From the NCBI GenBank assembly GCA_938040055.1, contig CALHWY010000027.1, positions 1 to 26,344 on the forward strand: DNA of 26,344 nucleotides. The letters run 5' to 3'. Position 1 is the first letter of the stretch, and each line of letters begins with the position of its first letter. The notes below the pieces were generated by a model that worked only from the letters and a program-made list of their open reading frames with translations, searched no databases and was not told the origin of the DNA. Source of the stretch: an uncultured Endomicrobiia bacterium. GTDB taxonomy: Bacteria > Elusimicrobiota > Endomicrobiia > Endomicrobiales > Endomicrobiaceae. Made by a program: the position numbers and the translations under genes. Below, in pieces: positions 7,803 to 15,702 of the stretch.

Positions 7803-8990
7803 ATGAGTTCTGATATTTTTGAGAAGTGCCTTAGCTTTCACGAGGCCAATGATCTTAAAAAAGCCGGATTTTATCCATATTTTCACAGAGTCGAATCCCA
7901 GCAGGGGCCGGAAACCGTGGTGGAAGGAAAGAAAAAGGTTGTTGTCTGCTCGAATAATTATCTGGGACTTGCAAGCCATCCTAAAGTAATAGAAGCTTCC
8001 ATAGAAGCCGCTAAAAAGTACGGCACTTCCGGCACCGGATCGAGGTTTTTAAACGGAACAAGCGATCTTCACGAGAAAGTTGAAAGAAAGTTCGCCGGAT
8101 TCGTAAATAAAGAATCGGCGGTTCTTTTTACTACCGGGCATCATTCGAATTTAGGGGCGATAGCGAGTCTTGTGGGAAAAGGCGATATAGTTATTACGGA
8201 TAAACTCGACCATGCCTCCATAATTGACGGCTGCCGTCTCTCTTTCGGCGAGATGGCGAGGTTCAGGCATAATGATATGGCGGATCTTGAAAGACAACTG
8301 GCAAAATACGACGGAAAAGCCATTCTTATAGTCGTTGACGGGGTTTTCAGCATGGAAGGCGATATAGCCAATCTTCCGGAAATATCGAAACTGGCCAAAC
8401 GTTATGGAGCGAGAGTTTATGTCGACGAAGCGCATTCGCTCGGAGTAATAGGGGAACTGGGCAGGGGAACCGGTTCGCATTTTAAAATGGAAAAAGACGT
8501 CGACGTGCTTATGGCGACCGCTTCCAAATCGCTTGCTTCCATAGGCGGTTTCATAGCCGGCGGAAATGAAGTTATAGATTATATAAAACATATGGCAAGA
8601 CCGATGATTTTTACGGCGGCTCTTCCTCCTGCCTGCGTAGGCGCGATAGACGCGGCTCTCGATCTTATAATAAGCGAGCCTGAAAGAAGAGAAAGACTTA
8701 TGTCCAATGCCGCCAAAATGAAAAAAGCTTTCCAGTCTATGGGCTATGAAACGAATCATTCCCAGTCTCCGATTATACCTTTGACGGTAGGAAGCGATCT
8801 CGTCGCTTTTAAAATGTGGAGAATGCTTTTTGAAGAAGGCGTGTTCGCTTCTCCGGTGGTAACTCCCGCCGTTCCCGAAGGGCAGGCGATAATAAGAACA
8901 AGCTATATGGCTACGCATACAGACGAACACCTGGATTTTATCCTTGACAAATTCTCCAAAGTAGGAAAAGCGTTAGGCGTGATTTCTTAA
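7803..8990 (+). CDS. PLP-dependent alpha-oxoamine synthase, probable serine palmitoyltransferase
   Basis: Alpha-oxoamine synthases condense an amino acid with an acyl thioester with loss of CO2. The 395-aa protein has the family's PLP site: H137 (LDHAS, ring stacking), D208 and H211 (VDEAHSLG), and the Schiff-base lysine K242 (TASKSLASIGG). Alternatives are 8-amino-7-oxononanoate synthase (biotin) and 2-amino-3-ketobutyrate ligase. Several segments read more like bacterial serine palmitoyltransferase from memory: RFRHNDMADLE, GVFSMEGDIA, ARPMIFTAALPP, the ERRERL helix and the AGxAxGVI-like end (KALGVIS). No biotin genes are nearby, and the flanking reductase and acyltransferase fit sphingolipid synthesis. 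AAGGGAG (7787-7793) lies 9 nt before ATG 7803; 23 nt after the SDR gene and 27 nt before the acyltransferase, so one operon. Confidence 0.88.
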   Translation: MSSDIFEKCLSFHEANDLKKAGFYPYFHRVESQQGPETVVEGKKKVVVCSNNYLGLASHPKVIEASIEAAKKYGTSGTGSRFLNGTSDLHEKVERKFAGFVNKESAVLFTTGHHSNLGAIASLVGKGDIVITDKLDHASIIDGCRLSFGEMARFRHNDMADLERQLAKYDGKAILIVVDGVFSMEGDIANLPEISKLAKRYGARVYVDEAHSLGVIGELGRGTGSHFKMEKDVDVLMATASKSLASIGGFIAGGNEVIDYIKHMARPMIFTAALPPACVGAIDAALDLIISEPERRERLMSNAAKMKKAFQSMGYETNHSQSPIIPLTVGSDLVAFKMWRMLFEEGVFASPVVTPAVPEGQAIIRTSYMATHTDEHLDFILDKFSKVGKALGVIS

Positions 8991-9017
8991 GCCATTTATA
9001 TATAACAGGACGATAAT

Positions 9018-10130
9018 ATGAGAATTTTTAAAGTCGAAACCCCGAAACAGTTCAGGCAGTTTATACGTTTTCCCTGGAAAATTTATTCCAAAAACAGTCC
9101 TTGGGTTCCTCCTTTGATATCCGACGCCATTGACATTCTCAGGGAAGACAGGAACCCGTTTTGGCTGCATTCCAAAAAGCAGCTTTTTCTCGCCTGCGGA
9201 GACAAAGGAAAAGTCATAGGCAGAATCGCCGCGATAATAGATTACAATTATATCAACTTTCAAAACGATAACTGCGGATTTTTCGGATTTTTTGAATGCA
9301 TTGACGATCCGGCCGCCGCGAAAGCTCTTTTTGAAGCCGCAAAGAGCTGGCTTAATGAAAAAGGCGTAAAAAAGATGATGGGGCCTATGAACCCTTCCAC
9401 CAATGACGAACTCGGGTTTCTGTCGGACGGTTTTGATCTTGCCCCTGGGCTTATGATGAGTTATACTCCGCGGTATTATCCCGAACTCGCGCGAAAAGCC
9501 GGCCTGAAAAAAATAAAAGAGCTTTACGCTTACGATATGGACGTCGCGGGAGACTCGAGAGTGGGGCGTCTTGAAAGAGTCGTGAGCATGGCAAAAAAGA
9601 AGCTTCCTACTTTGAAAGTAAGATCTCTTTGCAAAGACAGTTTTGACGAAGATCTGAAATCCGCCATATCCATATATAACAGAGCCTGGGAAAAAAACTG
9701 GGGTTTTGTGCCGTGGAGCGATGAGGAATTTTCTTATCTGGCCTCCAAAATCAAACCTCTTCTTGATCCGGACATGATAATAATCGCTTCGGTGGCGGAC
9801 GCTCCCGTTGGAATGCTTATTTCTTTGCCTGATTATAACCAGGTTTTAAAAAAGCTTAACGGCAGCCTGCTTCCTTTCGGAGTTTTCAAATATCTGTACT
9901 ATAAAAACAAAATAGACCGTCTCAGGCTTATGGTTATGGGCGTGATAAAGGAGTACAGACATAAGGGAATAGAAGCGGTAATGTATGAAAAAGGTCTTAA
10001 AAACGCGCTTAAAAACGGATATAAGCACTGCGAACTTTCCTGGGTGCTTGATGACAATATAATGACGCAGCGCACGGCTGAAATGATGAATGGCAAAATA
10101 TATAAAAAATACAGCATTTATTCGGCTTAA
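9018..10130 (+). CDS. GNAT-like N-acyltransferase, bacterial ceramide synthase (bCerS) candidate
   Basis: The 370-aa protein is longer than a simple GNAT. The N-terminal half has the pattern NPFWLHSKKQLFLA, GRIAAIIDYNYI, GFFGFFE and a very conserved-looking block MGPMNPSTNDELGFL (121-135) followed by PGLMMSYTPRYY. The C-terminal half has a GNAT acyl-CoA-binding-like segment (GVIKEYRHKGIEAVMYE, about 308-324). This arrangement is the one I associate with the uncharacterised acyltransferases found with bacterial serine palmitoyltransferases, including the Caulobacter protein shown to N-acylate the sphingoid base. The role here is therefore inferred from family look plus position as third gene of the set. 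No signal peptide or membrane span. The ribosome binding site is weak (AGGA near 9007). Confidence 0.82.
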   Translation: MRIFKVETPKQFRQFIRFPWKIYSKNSPWVPPLISDAIDILREDRNPFWLHSKKQLFLACGDKGKVIGRIAAIIDYNYINFQNDNCGFFGFFECIDDPAAAKALFEAAKSWLNEKGVKKMMGPMNPSTNDELGFLSDGFDLAPGLMMSYTPRYYPELARKAGLKKIKELYAYDMDVAGDSRVGRLERVVSMAKKKLPTLKVRSLCKDSFDEDLKSAISIYNRAWEKNWGFVPWSDEEFSYLASKIKPLLDPDMIIIASVADAPVGMLISLPDYNQVLKKLNGSLLPFGVFKYLYYKNKIDRLRLMVMGVIKEYRHKGIEAVMYEKGLKNALKNGYKHCELSWVLDDNIMTQRTAEMMNGKIYKKYSIYSA

Positions 10131-10136
10131 AAGTGA

Positions 10137-10165
10137 TTGATTTTATAGTTAAAAGTTTGTAAAAT
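10137..10165 (+). promoter_or_regulatory. promoter for the 10197 gene pair
   Basis: TTGATT (10137-10142), exactly 17 nt, TAAAAT (10160-10165), in the 66-bp gap after the acyltransferase stop. Predicted start of transcription near 10172 gives a 25-nt leader with GGAGG (10187-10191). Confidence 0.5.
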
Positions 10166-10196
10166 TCAAATACTAAAAAGTTTTTCGGAGGAAAAA

Positions 10197-10652
10197 ATGG
10201 CAACAAAAGCAATAAAGAAAAAAGCCTCGGCGGTTATGGAAAATGCCAGCGAAATTAAAGAAATAAAAAAGAAAAAAACCGTCAAAAAAACTTCTGCAAA
10301 AAAGAAAACGGCAAAGCCGAAAGCCGCTCCGGCAAAGGCTAAAACGGAAGTTAGCGGCATAAAGAAAGAAGCCTGCAAATATCCCAACGCTTACCTTGTG
10401 ATAGACCATCCTATAGAAATGGAAACCATATACGGCAACCACTATGCCGTCAGAATAGGCGCGTCTACGGACGGATATGTCGAAATTTCTTTTAATGACG
10501 GGGAATGGCAGCCGTGCAGATATGACGCCGGCTACTGGTGGTTTGACTGGACGTATTTTGCTCAGGGGCATTATTCGATAAAGGTAAAACTTACCGATCC
10601 CAATGGAAATACGATTCTCGAATCTGCTCCTAGGAAGTGCAGAATATGTTAA
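10197..10652 (+). CDS. unrecognised protein: lysine-rich tail plus tryptophan-rich beta domain
   Basis: No family is recognised with certainty. The first 60 or so residues are a low-complexity Lys/Ala/Thr tail (TVKKTSAKKKTAKPKAAPAK), like the tails of bacterial histone-H1-like and AlgP-type proteins. Residues about 62-151 form a compact beta-rich domain with IDHPIEMETIYG, VEISFNDGEWQPCRY, the aromatic cluster GYWWFDW, GHYSIKVKLTDPNGN and a C-terminal CRIC. That order resembles small Ig-like or glycan-binding beta sandwiches. There is no signal peptide, so it should stay in the cytoplasm, where the tail could bind nucleic acid or another polyanion. Good ribosome binding site (GGAGG, 5 nt before ATG) and its own promoter. 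It overlaps the next start by 7 nt. Function unknown. Confidence 0.85.
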   Translation: MATKAIKKKASAVMENASEIKEIKKKKTVKKTSAKKKTAKPKAAPAKAKTEVSGIKKEACKYPNAYLVIDHPIEMETIYGNHYAVRIGASTDGYVEISFNDGEWQPCRYDAGYWWFDWTYFAQGHYSIKVKLTDPNGNTILESAPRKCRIC

Positions 10653-10834
10653 AAAACGCAAACAGAACGGAAATAAACGTCCTGTGCGAAAATGTGGGCA
10701 GACTTTGTATCGCCGTCGCCTGCGCTTATTCGGCTTTTGTAATAATAGCAACGGCTTTTATGGGATGTGAAGACGACGACTACCAGTACAGGCTCAGGAA
10801 AGCCTATGAAGGGCTTTCTCCCGAAGAGTATTGA
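10646..10834 (+). CDS. small membrane protein or lipoprotein
   Basis: ATG 10646 is the preferred start: AGGAA (10632-10636) lies 9 nt upstream, and the ATGTTAA overlap with the preceding stop is typical of coupling. An upstream GTG at 10637 would add three residues. The 62-aa product has one hydrophobic span (LCIAVACAYSAFVIIATAFM) followed by GCEDDD and a charged tail (YQYRLRKAYEGLSPEEY). The cysteine after the span could be lipidated, but FMGC is a poor lipobox and the n-region is long, so a single-pass inner-membrane protein is equally possible. Function unknown; it is cotranslated with the lysine-rich-tailed protein. Confidence 0.65.
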   Translation: MLKNANRTEINVLCENVGRLCIAVACAYSAFVIIATAFMGCEDDDYQYRLRKAYEGLSPEEY

Positions 10835-10857
10835 ATCTCTTACCTGTTTAATATAAT
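10831..10857 (+). promoter_or_regulatory. possible smc promoter with very short leader
   Basis: TATAAT (10852-10857) is perfect, and TTGAAT (10831-10836) lies 15 nt upstream, a short spacer. If used, transcription would begin only a few bases before the smc ATG (10871), leaving at most a minimal leader. The smc start has no strong Shine-Dalgarno sequence. Confidence 0.25.
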
Positions 10858-10870
10858 CACGGAAAAATCA

Positions 10871-13800
10871 ATGTATTTAAAAAAAGTGGAAGTTTGCGGT
10901 TTCAAATCATTTGCCGACAGAACGGTTTTGAGTTTTGAAAAGGGCATATCCGGCATTATCGGCCCCAACGGATGCGGCAAATCGAATATATCGGACGCCA
11001 TACGCTGGTGTCTGGGAGAGCAGCGCGCAAAATCTATGAGAAGTTCGCAGATGCAGGAAGTTATTTTCGGCGGAACCCAGACCAGAGCCACCACGGGAAT
11101 GGCGGAAGTTTCGCTGACTTTTGACAATTCCAACAATGTTCTTCCCATAGATTATTCGGAAGTTACCGTTACCAGAAGACTTTTCAGAAGCGGCGAAAGC
11201 GAATATTTTATTAATAAAACCCAGTGCAGGCTTAAAGACATTAAAGATATGTTTCTGGATACGGGCATAGGCTCGGACGGCTATTCCATTATAGAGCAGG
11301 GCAAAGTGGATTTTCTTACAACGGCAAAGCCGGAAGACAGAAGAGAGCTTTTTGAAGAAGCCGCCGGAGTGGCGAAATATAAGGTCAGAAGGGAAGAAAC
11401 TTTAAGAAGGCTTGATAAAATCGAAACCGATATGGGGCGCCTTTCGGACGCTCTTGTCATACATAAGCAGCAGATAACGGCTTTGGATATAGCCGCGAAA
11501 AAAGCCAAACAGTACAAAAAATACCAGCAGGATCTTGCCAAATACGAAGTCGCCGCTTTGGCGCAGCACATTTCTTACGGAAATAATGAAATCGAAAGAC
11601 TTAACAAAGAGCTCGACCCCAAAATTAAAGAATACGAGCTCAACAATACTTCTTTAAACCGTCTTGACGCAGATATTGCGGACATGCGTCTTTGTCTTGA
11701 CGAAAAGAACGAGCAATACGTGAGTTTCAACCGCGAACTGAGCGAAATAAAAACGCGCATCGGCATCGCCGACCAAATAATACAGCATTCGGCGGAAAGA
11801 GAAGCCGAGATAAGGTCCGAACAGGAAAGGCTTGCGGACGAACTTGCCGTCAACAGGGAAAAAATCGTCCGGTACGAATCTCAGCTCGATTCCGTCAATG
11901 CGGATGACGGCTCTCTTGCCGCCGAAGCGGAAAATCTTGAGAAGATATATAAAGAAAAAGAACAGAGCTATAATCTCATAAGAGCAAAACTTCTTGAAGC
12001 CGAGACCGGAGAAAGCGCCGTACGCTCAAGACTTGAGGAACTTGAAACGGAAAAAGAGAGCCGGACGAATTTAAAAGCCGAATTATCCGAAACGAAGATC
12101 CATTTAGACGCGGAAACGGCTTCTCTGCAAAGAATAATATCAAGACTTGAAAGCGAGATAGAGCCCGCCAACCGGGAAATAGCGATAATTGAAGCGGAAC
12201 TTGAGCAGGCAAACGGGACGCTTCTTTCTTTTGAATCCAAAAAAGAAGAAATAGATAAAACCGTACGGGAAAACGAAGCGAAGCTTGACGCTCTGGAAAA
12301 TGAGCTGTCCGGGCTTAAAGAGAATCTCGCTTCAAACGAATCAAGAATATCCACTTTGCGGGAATTCGACCAGCAGGATCCGCTGCGTTGCGCCATACGG
12401 GCCGTTTTAAGTCTGGGCATAGCCAGAGGACCGGTAAGCAGTCTTATAGATTCCGGCGCCGATAAAAGCGAGCTTATTGCTTCGGCATTGGGCGAAAAAC
12501 TGAATTATCTTGTGTGCGCCACGGCTTCCCAGGCGGAGCAAGCCATAAAATTTCTTGAAGACAACGGTCTTTGCAGGCTTTCATTTATAGTCGAAGAAAA
12601 AATTCCGCAGGGGCAGAACTCTTTTGCGCTGGGGCTTCCTATGGGATTTACGGAACTTATAAAATACATCAAATATCTGCCGGAAAATGAAAAAGTAATC
12701 AGGTTTGTCTGCTCAAACGCCATAATTTCCGGCAATAAGGTTTACGGAAACGTTATAATTCAGGGCGGGGGAAAGAGCTCTTTCGAAAAACCCGTGATGA
12801 TAGAAGAGCAGATAAAAAAACTTCAGGCAAAGAGCGAAGAACTCAAACGCAGCATAATGTCCGTACGGGACGAGACGGAACGCATAAACGAAGACCAGAT
12901 AAATTCCAAACTTGAAAAAGAAAGAGTCGGTTTTGATTCCGTCAAGATAAGAACGCAGGCGGAAAGCAGGCAGGCGCAGATTAAAGAAAAAAGAGATGAT
13001 ATTAAGACCGCCGTTGAAGAAATAGAAAGGCACAGAGCGGAGATAGAGGGCAAAAGAGGCGAATTGGGCTCTTTTAATGAAAAGATAGCCGCTTTTGACG
13101 GCCGGCTTGCCGAGATTGAAGCGGAAGAGAACGGCCTTTATGAACGTCTGGGCGCAATAGAAAACGATATAAACGCGGCAAGGAAAGAAGAGGAAGAACT
13201 TGCTTTGCTTATGATGGAAGCCAGAAGCGCCTGGGATAAAAAAGCCGCCGAAGCGGAAAACAGGCGGAAAGGGCAGCAGTATATTCTTGACAATATAGCC
13301 AATATAAAGCGCCAGATCGAATATGCCGAGAATAGAACGTCCGAAAATGAAGCCAAGCTTTCCGAACTGCTTACGACGCAGGAAACCGAAACCGTCAATA
13401 TTCAGCAGCATTATGAACAGCAGGCGCAAAAAGACGCCATGATACAGGTATTTCTAAACGAAAGACAGCGGCTTCAGGATGAAATAGACTCCAAGACCGC
13501 GGCATGGCATGAGATGAGAGGCAAAGTAGACGGCTTGAACACGGAAATAAATGCCATGCAGGTGGATCTGAAGAATTTCCAATACCAGAAAAGCGATTTG
13601 GAAAAACGGCTGCTTGAAACATACGGCAAGCCTTATGAAGAGATAAAAAACGACTTTGACGGGGTCGAGGTAAACCACGAAGAGATAAACAGAATAAAAA
13701 GAAAGATGGAATCCCTGGGTTCGGTTAATCTTGCGGCGCAAGAGGAGTATGACGCTCTTGAGCAGAGATATAATTTTCTTCTGACGCAGCAGCAGGATCT

Positions 13801-14344
13801 TCTTAAAGCCAAAGAAGACCTTCATGAAGTTATCAGGAAAATAAATGCTTCAACTATAGAAAACTTTAAAAAGACATTTGATATCGTAAGAGAAAATTTC
13901 AAAGATCTTTACAGAAAGCTTTTCGGCGGAGGCGAAGCCGATCTTATGCTTACCGACGAAGACAATCTTCTGGAAAGCGGCGTTGACATATACGCCCAGC
14001 CTCCGGGAAAGAAGCTTCAGAATATTTCTCTGTGCTCGGGAGGGGAAAAAGCTCTGACGGCCGTGGCTTTGCTTTTTGCTTTTTTTATGGTTAAACCCTC
14101 TCCTTTTTGCATACTGGACGAAGTTGACGCTCCGCTGGACGACGCCAATGTAGGACGGTATATAGCCATGATAAAAGAGTTCGCTTCAAAAACGCAGTTT
14201 CTTGTGGTTACGCATAATAAGCGCACAATGGAAATGGCCGATATACTTTACGGCGTTACTATGGAAGAGCATGGAGTTTCCAAGATAATTTCCGTAAAAA
14301 TGAATAAACAGGACGAAAATATTCAAGAGGCGGCTGCCAGATAG
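10871..14344 (+). CDS. smc: SMC, chromosome segregation/condensation ATPase
   Basis: SMC dimers with ScpA/ScpB load onto DNA and extrude loops to organise and segregate the chromosome. The 1157-aa protein is full length. Walker A is GPNGCGKS (31-38), followed by SDAIRWCLGEQ and the ATPase head. A long coiled coil spans about 165-495, and the hinge about 497-645 (DPLRCAIRAVLSLG to YGNVIIQGGG). The second coil is about 650-1000. The C-terminal head carries the signature LCSGGEKALTAVALLFAFF (about 1053-1071) and Walker B with D-loop CILDEVDAPLDDANV. ATG 10871 begins at the canonical MYLKKVEVCGFKSF. The upstream Shine-Dalgarno is weak (CGGA, 8 nt). scpA/scpB are not in the window; a DUF362-ferredoxin gene follows after 1 nt. 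Confidence 0.98.
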   Translation: MYLKKVEVCGFKSFADRTVLSFEKGISGIIGPNGCGKSNISDAIRWCLGEQRAKSMRSSQMQEVIFGGTQTRATTGMAEVSLTFDNSNNVLPIDYSEVTVTRRLFRSGESEYFINKTQCRLKDIKDMFLDTGIGSDGYSIIEQGKVDFLTTAKPEDRRELFEEAAGVAKYKVRREETLRRLDKIETDMGRLSDALVIHKQQITALDIAAKKAKQYKKYQQDLAKYEVAALAQHISYGNNEIERLNKELDPKIKEYELNNTSLNRLDADIADMRLCLDEKNEQYVSFNRELSEIKTRIGIADQIIQHSAEREAEIRSEQERLADELAVNREKIVRYESQLDSVNADDGSLAAEAENLEKIYKEKEQSYNLIRAKLLEAETGESAVRSRLEELETEKESRTNLKAELSETKIHLDAETASLQRIISRLESEIEPANREIAIIEAELEQANGTLLSFESKKEEIDKTVRENEAKLDALENELSGLKENLASNESRISTLREFDQQDPLRCAIRAVLSLGIARGPVSSLIDSGADKSELIASALGEKLNYLVCATASQAEQAIKFLEDNGLCRLSFIVEEKIPQGQNSFALGLPMGFTELIKYIKYLPENEKVIRFVCSNAIISGNKVYGNVIIQGGGKSSFEKPVMIEEQIKKLQAKSEELKRSIMSVRDETERINEDQINSKLEKERVGFDSVKIRTQAESRQAQIKEKRDDIKTAVEEIERHRAEIEGKRGELGSFNEKIAAFDGRLAEIEAEENGLYERLGAIENDINAARKEEEELALLMMEARSAWDKKAAEAENRRKGQQYILDNIANIKRQIEYAENRTSENEAKLSELLTTQETETVNIQQHYEQQAQKDAMIQVFLNERQRLQDEIDSKTAAWHEMRGKVDGLNTEINAMQVDLKNFQYQKSDLEKRLLETYGKPYEEIKNDFDGVEVNHEEINRIKRKMESLGSVNLAAQEEYDALEQRYNFLLTQQQDLLKAKEDLHEVIRKINASTIENFKKTFDIVRENFKDLYRKLFGGGEADLMLTDEDNLLESGVDIYAQPPGKKLQNISLCSGGEKALTAVALLFAFFMVKPSPFCILDEVDAPLDDANVGRYIAMIKEFASKTQFLVVTHNKRTMEMADILYGVTMEEHGVSKIISVKMNKQDENIQEAAAR

Positions 14345-14345
14345 A

Positions 14346-15470
14346 ATGACGAAAATAAGCCTTTTAAAGTGCACTGATTACGGTTTAGCCGATAGTGCCG
14401 TCAAAGAAGCGGTAAATCTTCTTGGCGGCATTTCTTCTTTTGTCAAACCCGGAGAGAGAATACTTTTAAAACCGAATCTTTTAAGCCCCAAACCGCCGGA
14501 CAAAGCGGTTACCACCCATCCCGAAATAGTGAGAGCGGCCGTGCAGCTTGTAAAAAGCGCCGGAGGCGTGCCTGTTGTCGGAGACAGTCCCGGCGGCGCG
14601 CGCGCGGACATTAAAAAACTTTGGGAAATTACCGGCATAGCGCGTGTGTGCAGGGAAGAAAAAGCCGAGCTTGTAAGTTTTGAAGCTGCGGGTTCGCGGG
14701 ATATCGACGTCAATGATATAAGCATTGAAAAAGTCACGTTTTCCAAAATTATTTTCGACTGCGACGGAATAATAAATCTTCCGAAACTGAAAACGCATTC
14801 TCTGATGAGTTTTACCGCCGGCATAAAAAATCTTTACGGCTGCATTCCAGGCCTTAGAAAAGTCGAATACCATAAATACGCTTCAAAAAACGAAGATTTT
14901 GCCGGACTGCTGGCCAATATTTATATTTTTTTAAAAAATAAAATAAGATTTACTCTCATAGACGGCATTTCTGCCATGGAAGGCAACGGACCGAGCTCCG
15001 GAACGGTGAGAAAAACGGATATGATAGCGGCATCTTCCGATACCGCAGTGTTAGACGCTTTTCTTTTAGACATTATAGGCGGGGATATTTCTAAAAATCA
15101 TCTGCTGAAAGCTTTGCATATATCCGAAGATCAAATGAATTCCTTGTCCATTATAGGAAATCTTCCGGGCGATTTCGATTTACAGAATTTTAAATTCCCC
15201 CAGACGCGCAAACTGGATCTTGTTCCAAGACCTGTAATAAGAGCGCTGGGAAAATTTCTGTGGGTCAAACCCAAAATCAATAATCTCAAATGCGTAGGGT
15301 GCATGTTTTGCGCGAAATCATGTCCTGCCGGCGCCATTGAACGCAAAAACGGCGAGAAGCGGCCTGCGGTCATAGAAAAGAAATGCATAAGCTGTTTCTG
15401 CTGTCACGAACTGTGCCCTTATAAAGCCGTAGATTTCAGGAAAAGCCTTATGGCAAAACTTTTTATTTAA
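14346..15470 (+). CDS. DUF362 protein with C-terminal 2x[4Fe-4S] ferredoxin domain
   Basis: Residues about 1-290 match the DUF362 pattern: RILLKPNLLSPKPPDKAVTTHPEIVRA, GDSPGG, INLPKLKTHSLMSFTAGIKNLYGCIPG and the LIDGISAMEGNGPSSG block. Residues about 310-374 are a bacterial-type ferredoxin with two Cx2Cx2CxxxCP motifs (C316, C319, C322, C326; C347, C350, C353, C357), enough for two [4Fe-4S] clusters. DUF362-ferredoxin proteins are widespread in anaerobes and are presumed redox proteins, but their biochemical reaction is not settled. ATG 14346 starts 1 nt after the smc stop, so it is co-transcribed with smc; no functional link is known. It suggests an anaerobic lifestyle, in line with the hyp genes. 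Confidence 0.92.
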   Translation: MTKISLLKCTDYGLADSAVKEAVNLLGGISSFVKPGERILLKPNLLSPKPPDKAVTTHPEIVRAAVQLVKSAGGVPVVGDSPGGARADIKKLWEITGIARVCREEKAELVSFEAAGSRDIDVNDISIEKVTFSKIIFDCDGIINLPKLKTHSLMSFTAGIKNLYGCIPGLRKVEYHKYASKNEDFAGLLANIYIFLKNKIRFTLIDGISAMEGNGPSSGTVRKTDMIAASSDTAVLDAFLLDIIGGDISKNHLLKALHISEDQMNSLSIIGNLPGDFDLQNFKFPQTRKLDLVPRPVIRALGKFLWVKPKINNLKCVGCMFCAKSCPAGAIERKNGEKRPAVIEKKCISCFCCHELCPYKAVDFRKSLMAKLFI

Positions 15471-15702
15471 AAAAAAGGATTTTTCCGGCGTTTTAACGCG
15501 GACGGGACGGGGTTGCTTGCGCGCTTTTGCGCCGCTGAGAAAGAAAGTCTTAAAAAAATGTTTAAAATTGAGGTTTTTAAAATAAAAGCCGTTCTGCCGG
15601 CTTGGATGCGGCCGGTTGAGGTTTTTGTCTTATTTTCTGGGCGCGCGCCTTTTTATAATTTGTTAAAACCGGAGCTGAAAAATTTAAAAGGATATATTAA
15701 AA
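15471..15702. other. 232-bp gap between DUF362 gene and lpxL
   Basis: No convincing gene. A 65-codon frame from TTG 15513 to 15710 lacks a ribosome binding site and overlaps lpxL. A TATAAT at 15654-15659 lies 43 nt before lpxL, preceded by the self-complementary ggcgcgcgcc and a T-run (about 15640-15654). It could be a -10 box, but no -35 stands at the right distance. Confidence 0.4.

Noticed and set aside
7803..8990. Assignment as BioF (biotin synthesis) or Kbl (threonine breakdown)
   Set aside because: Possible by family, but the SPT-like segments, the neighbours and the absence of bio or tdh genes nearby favour serine palmitoyltransferase; kept as an alternative in the entry.
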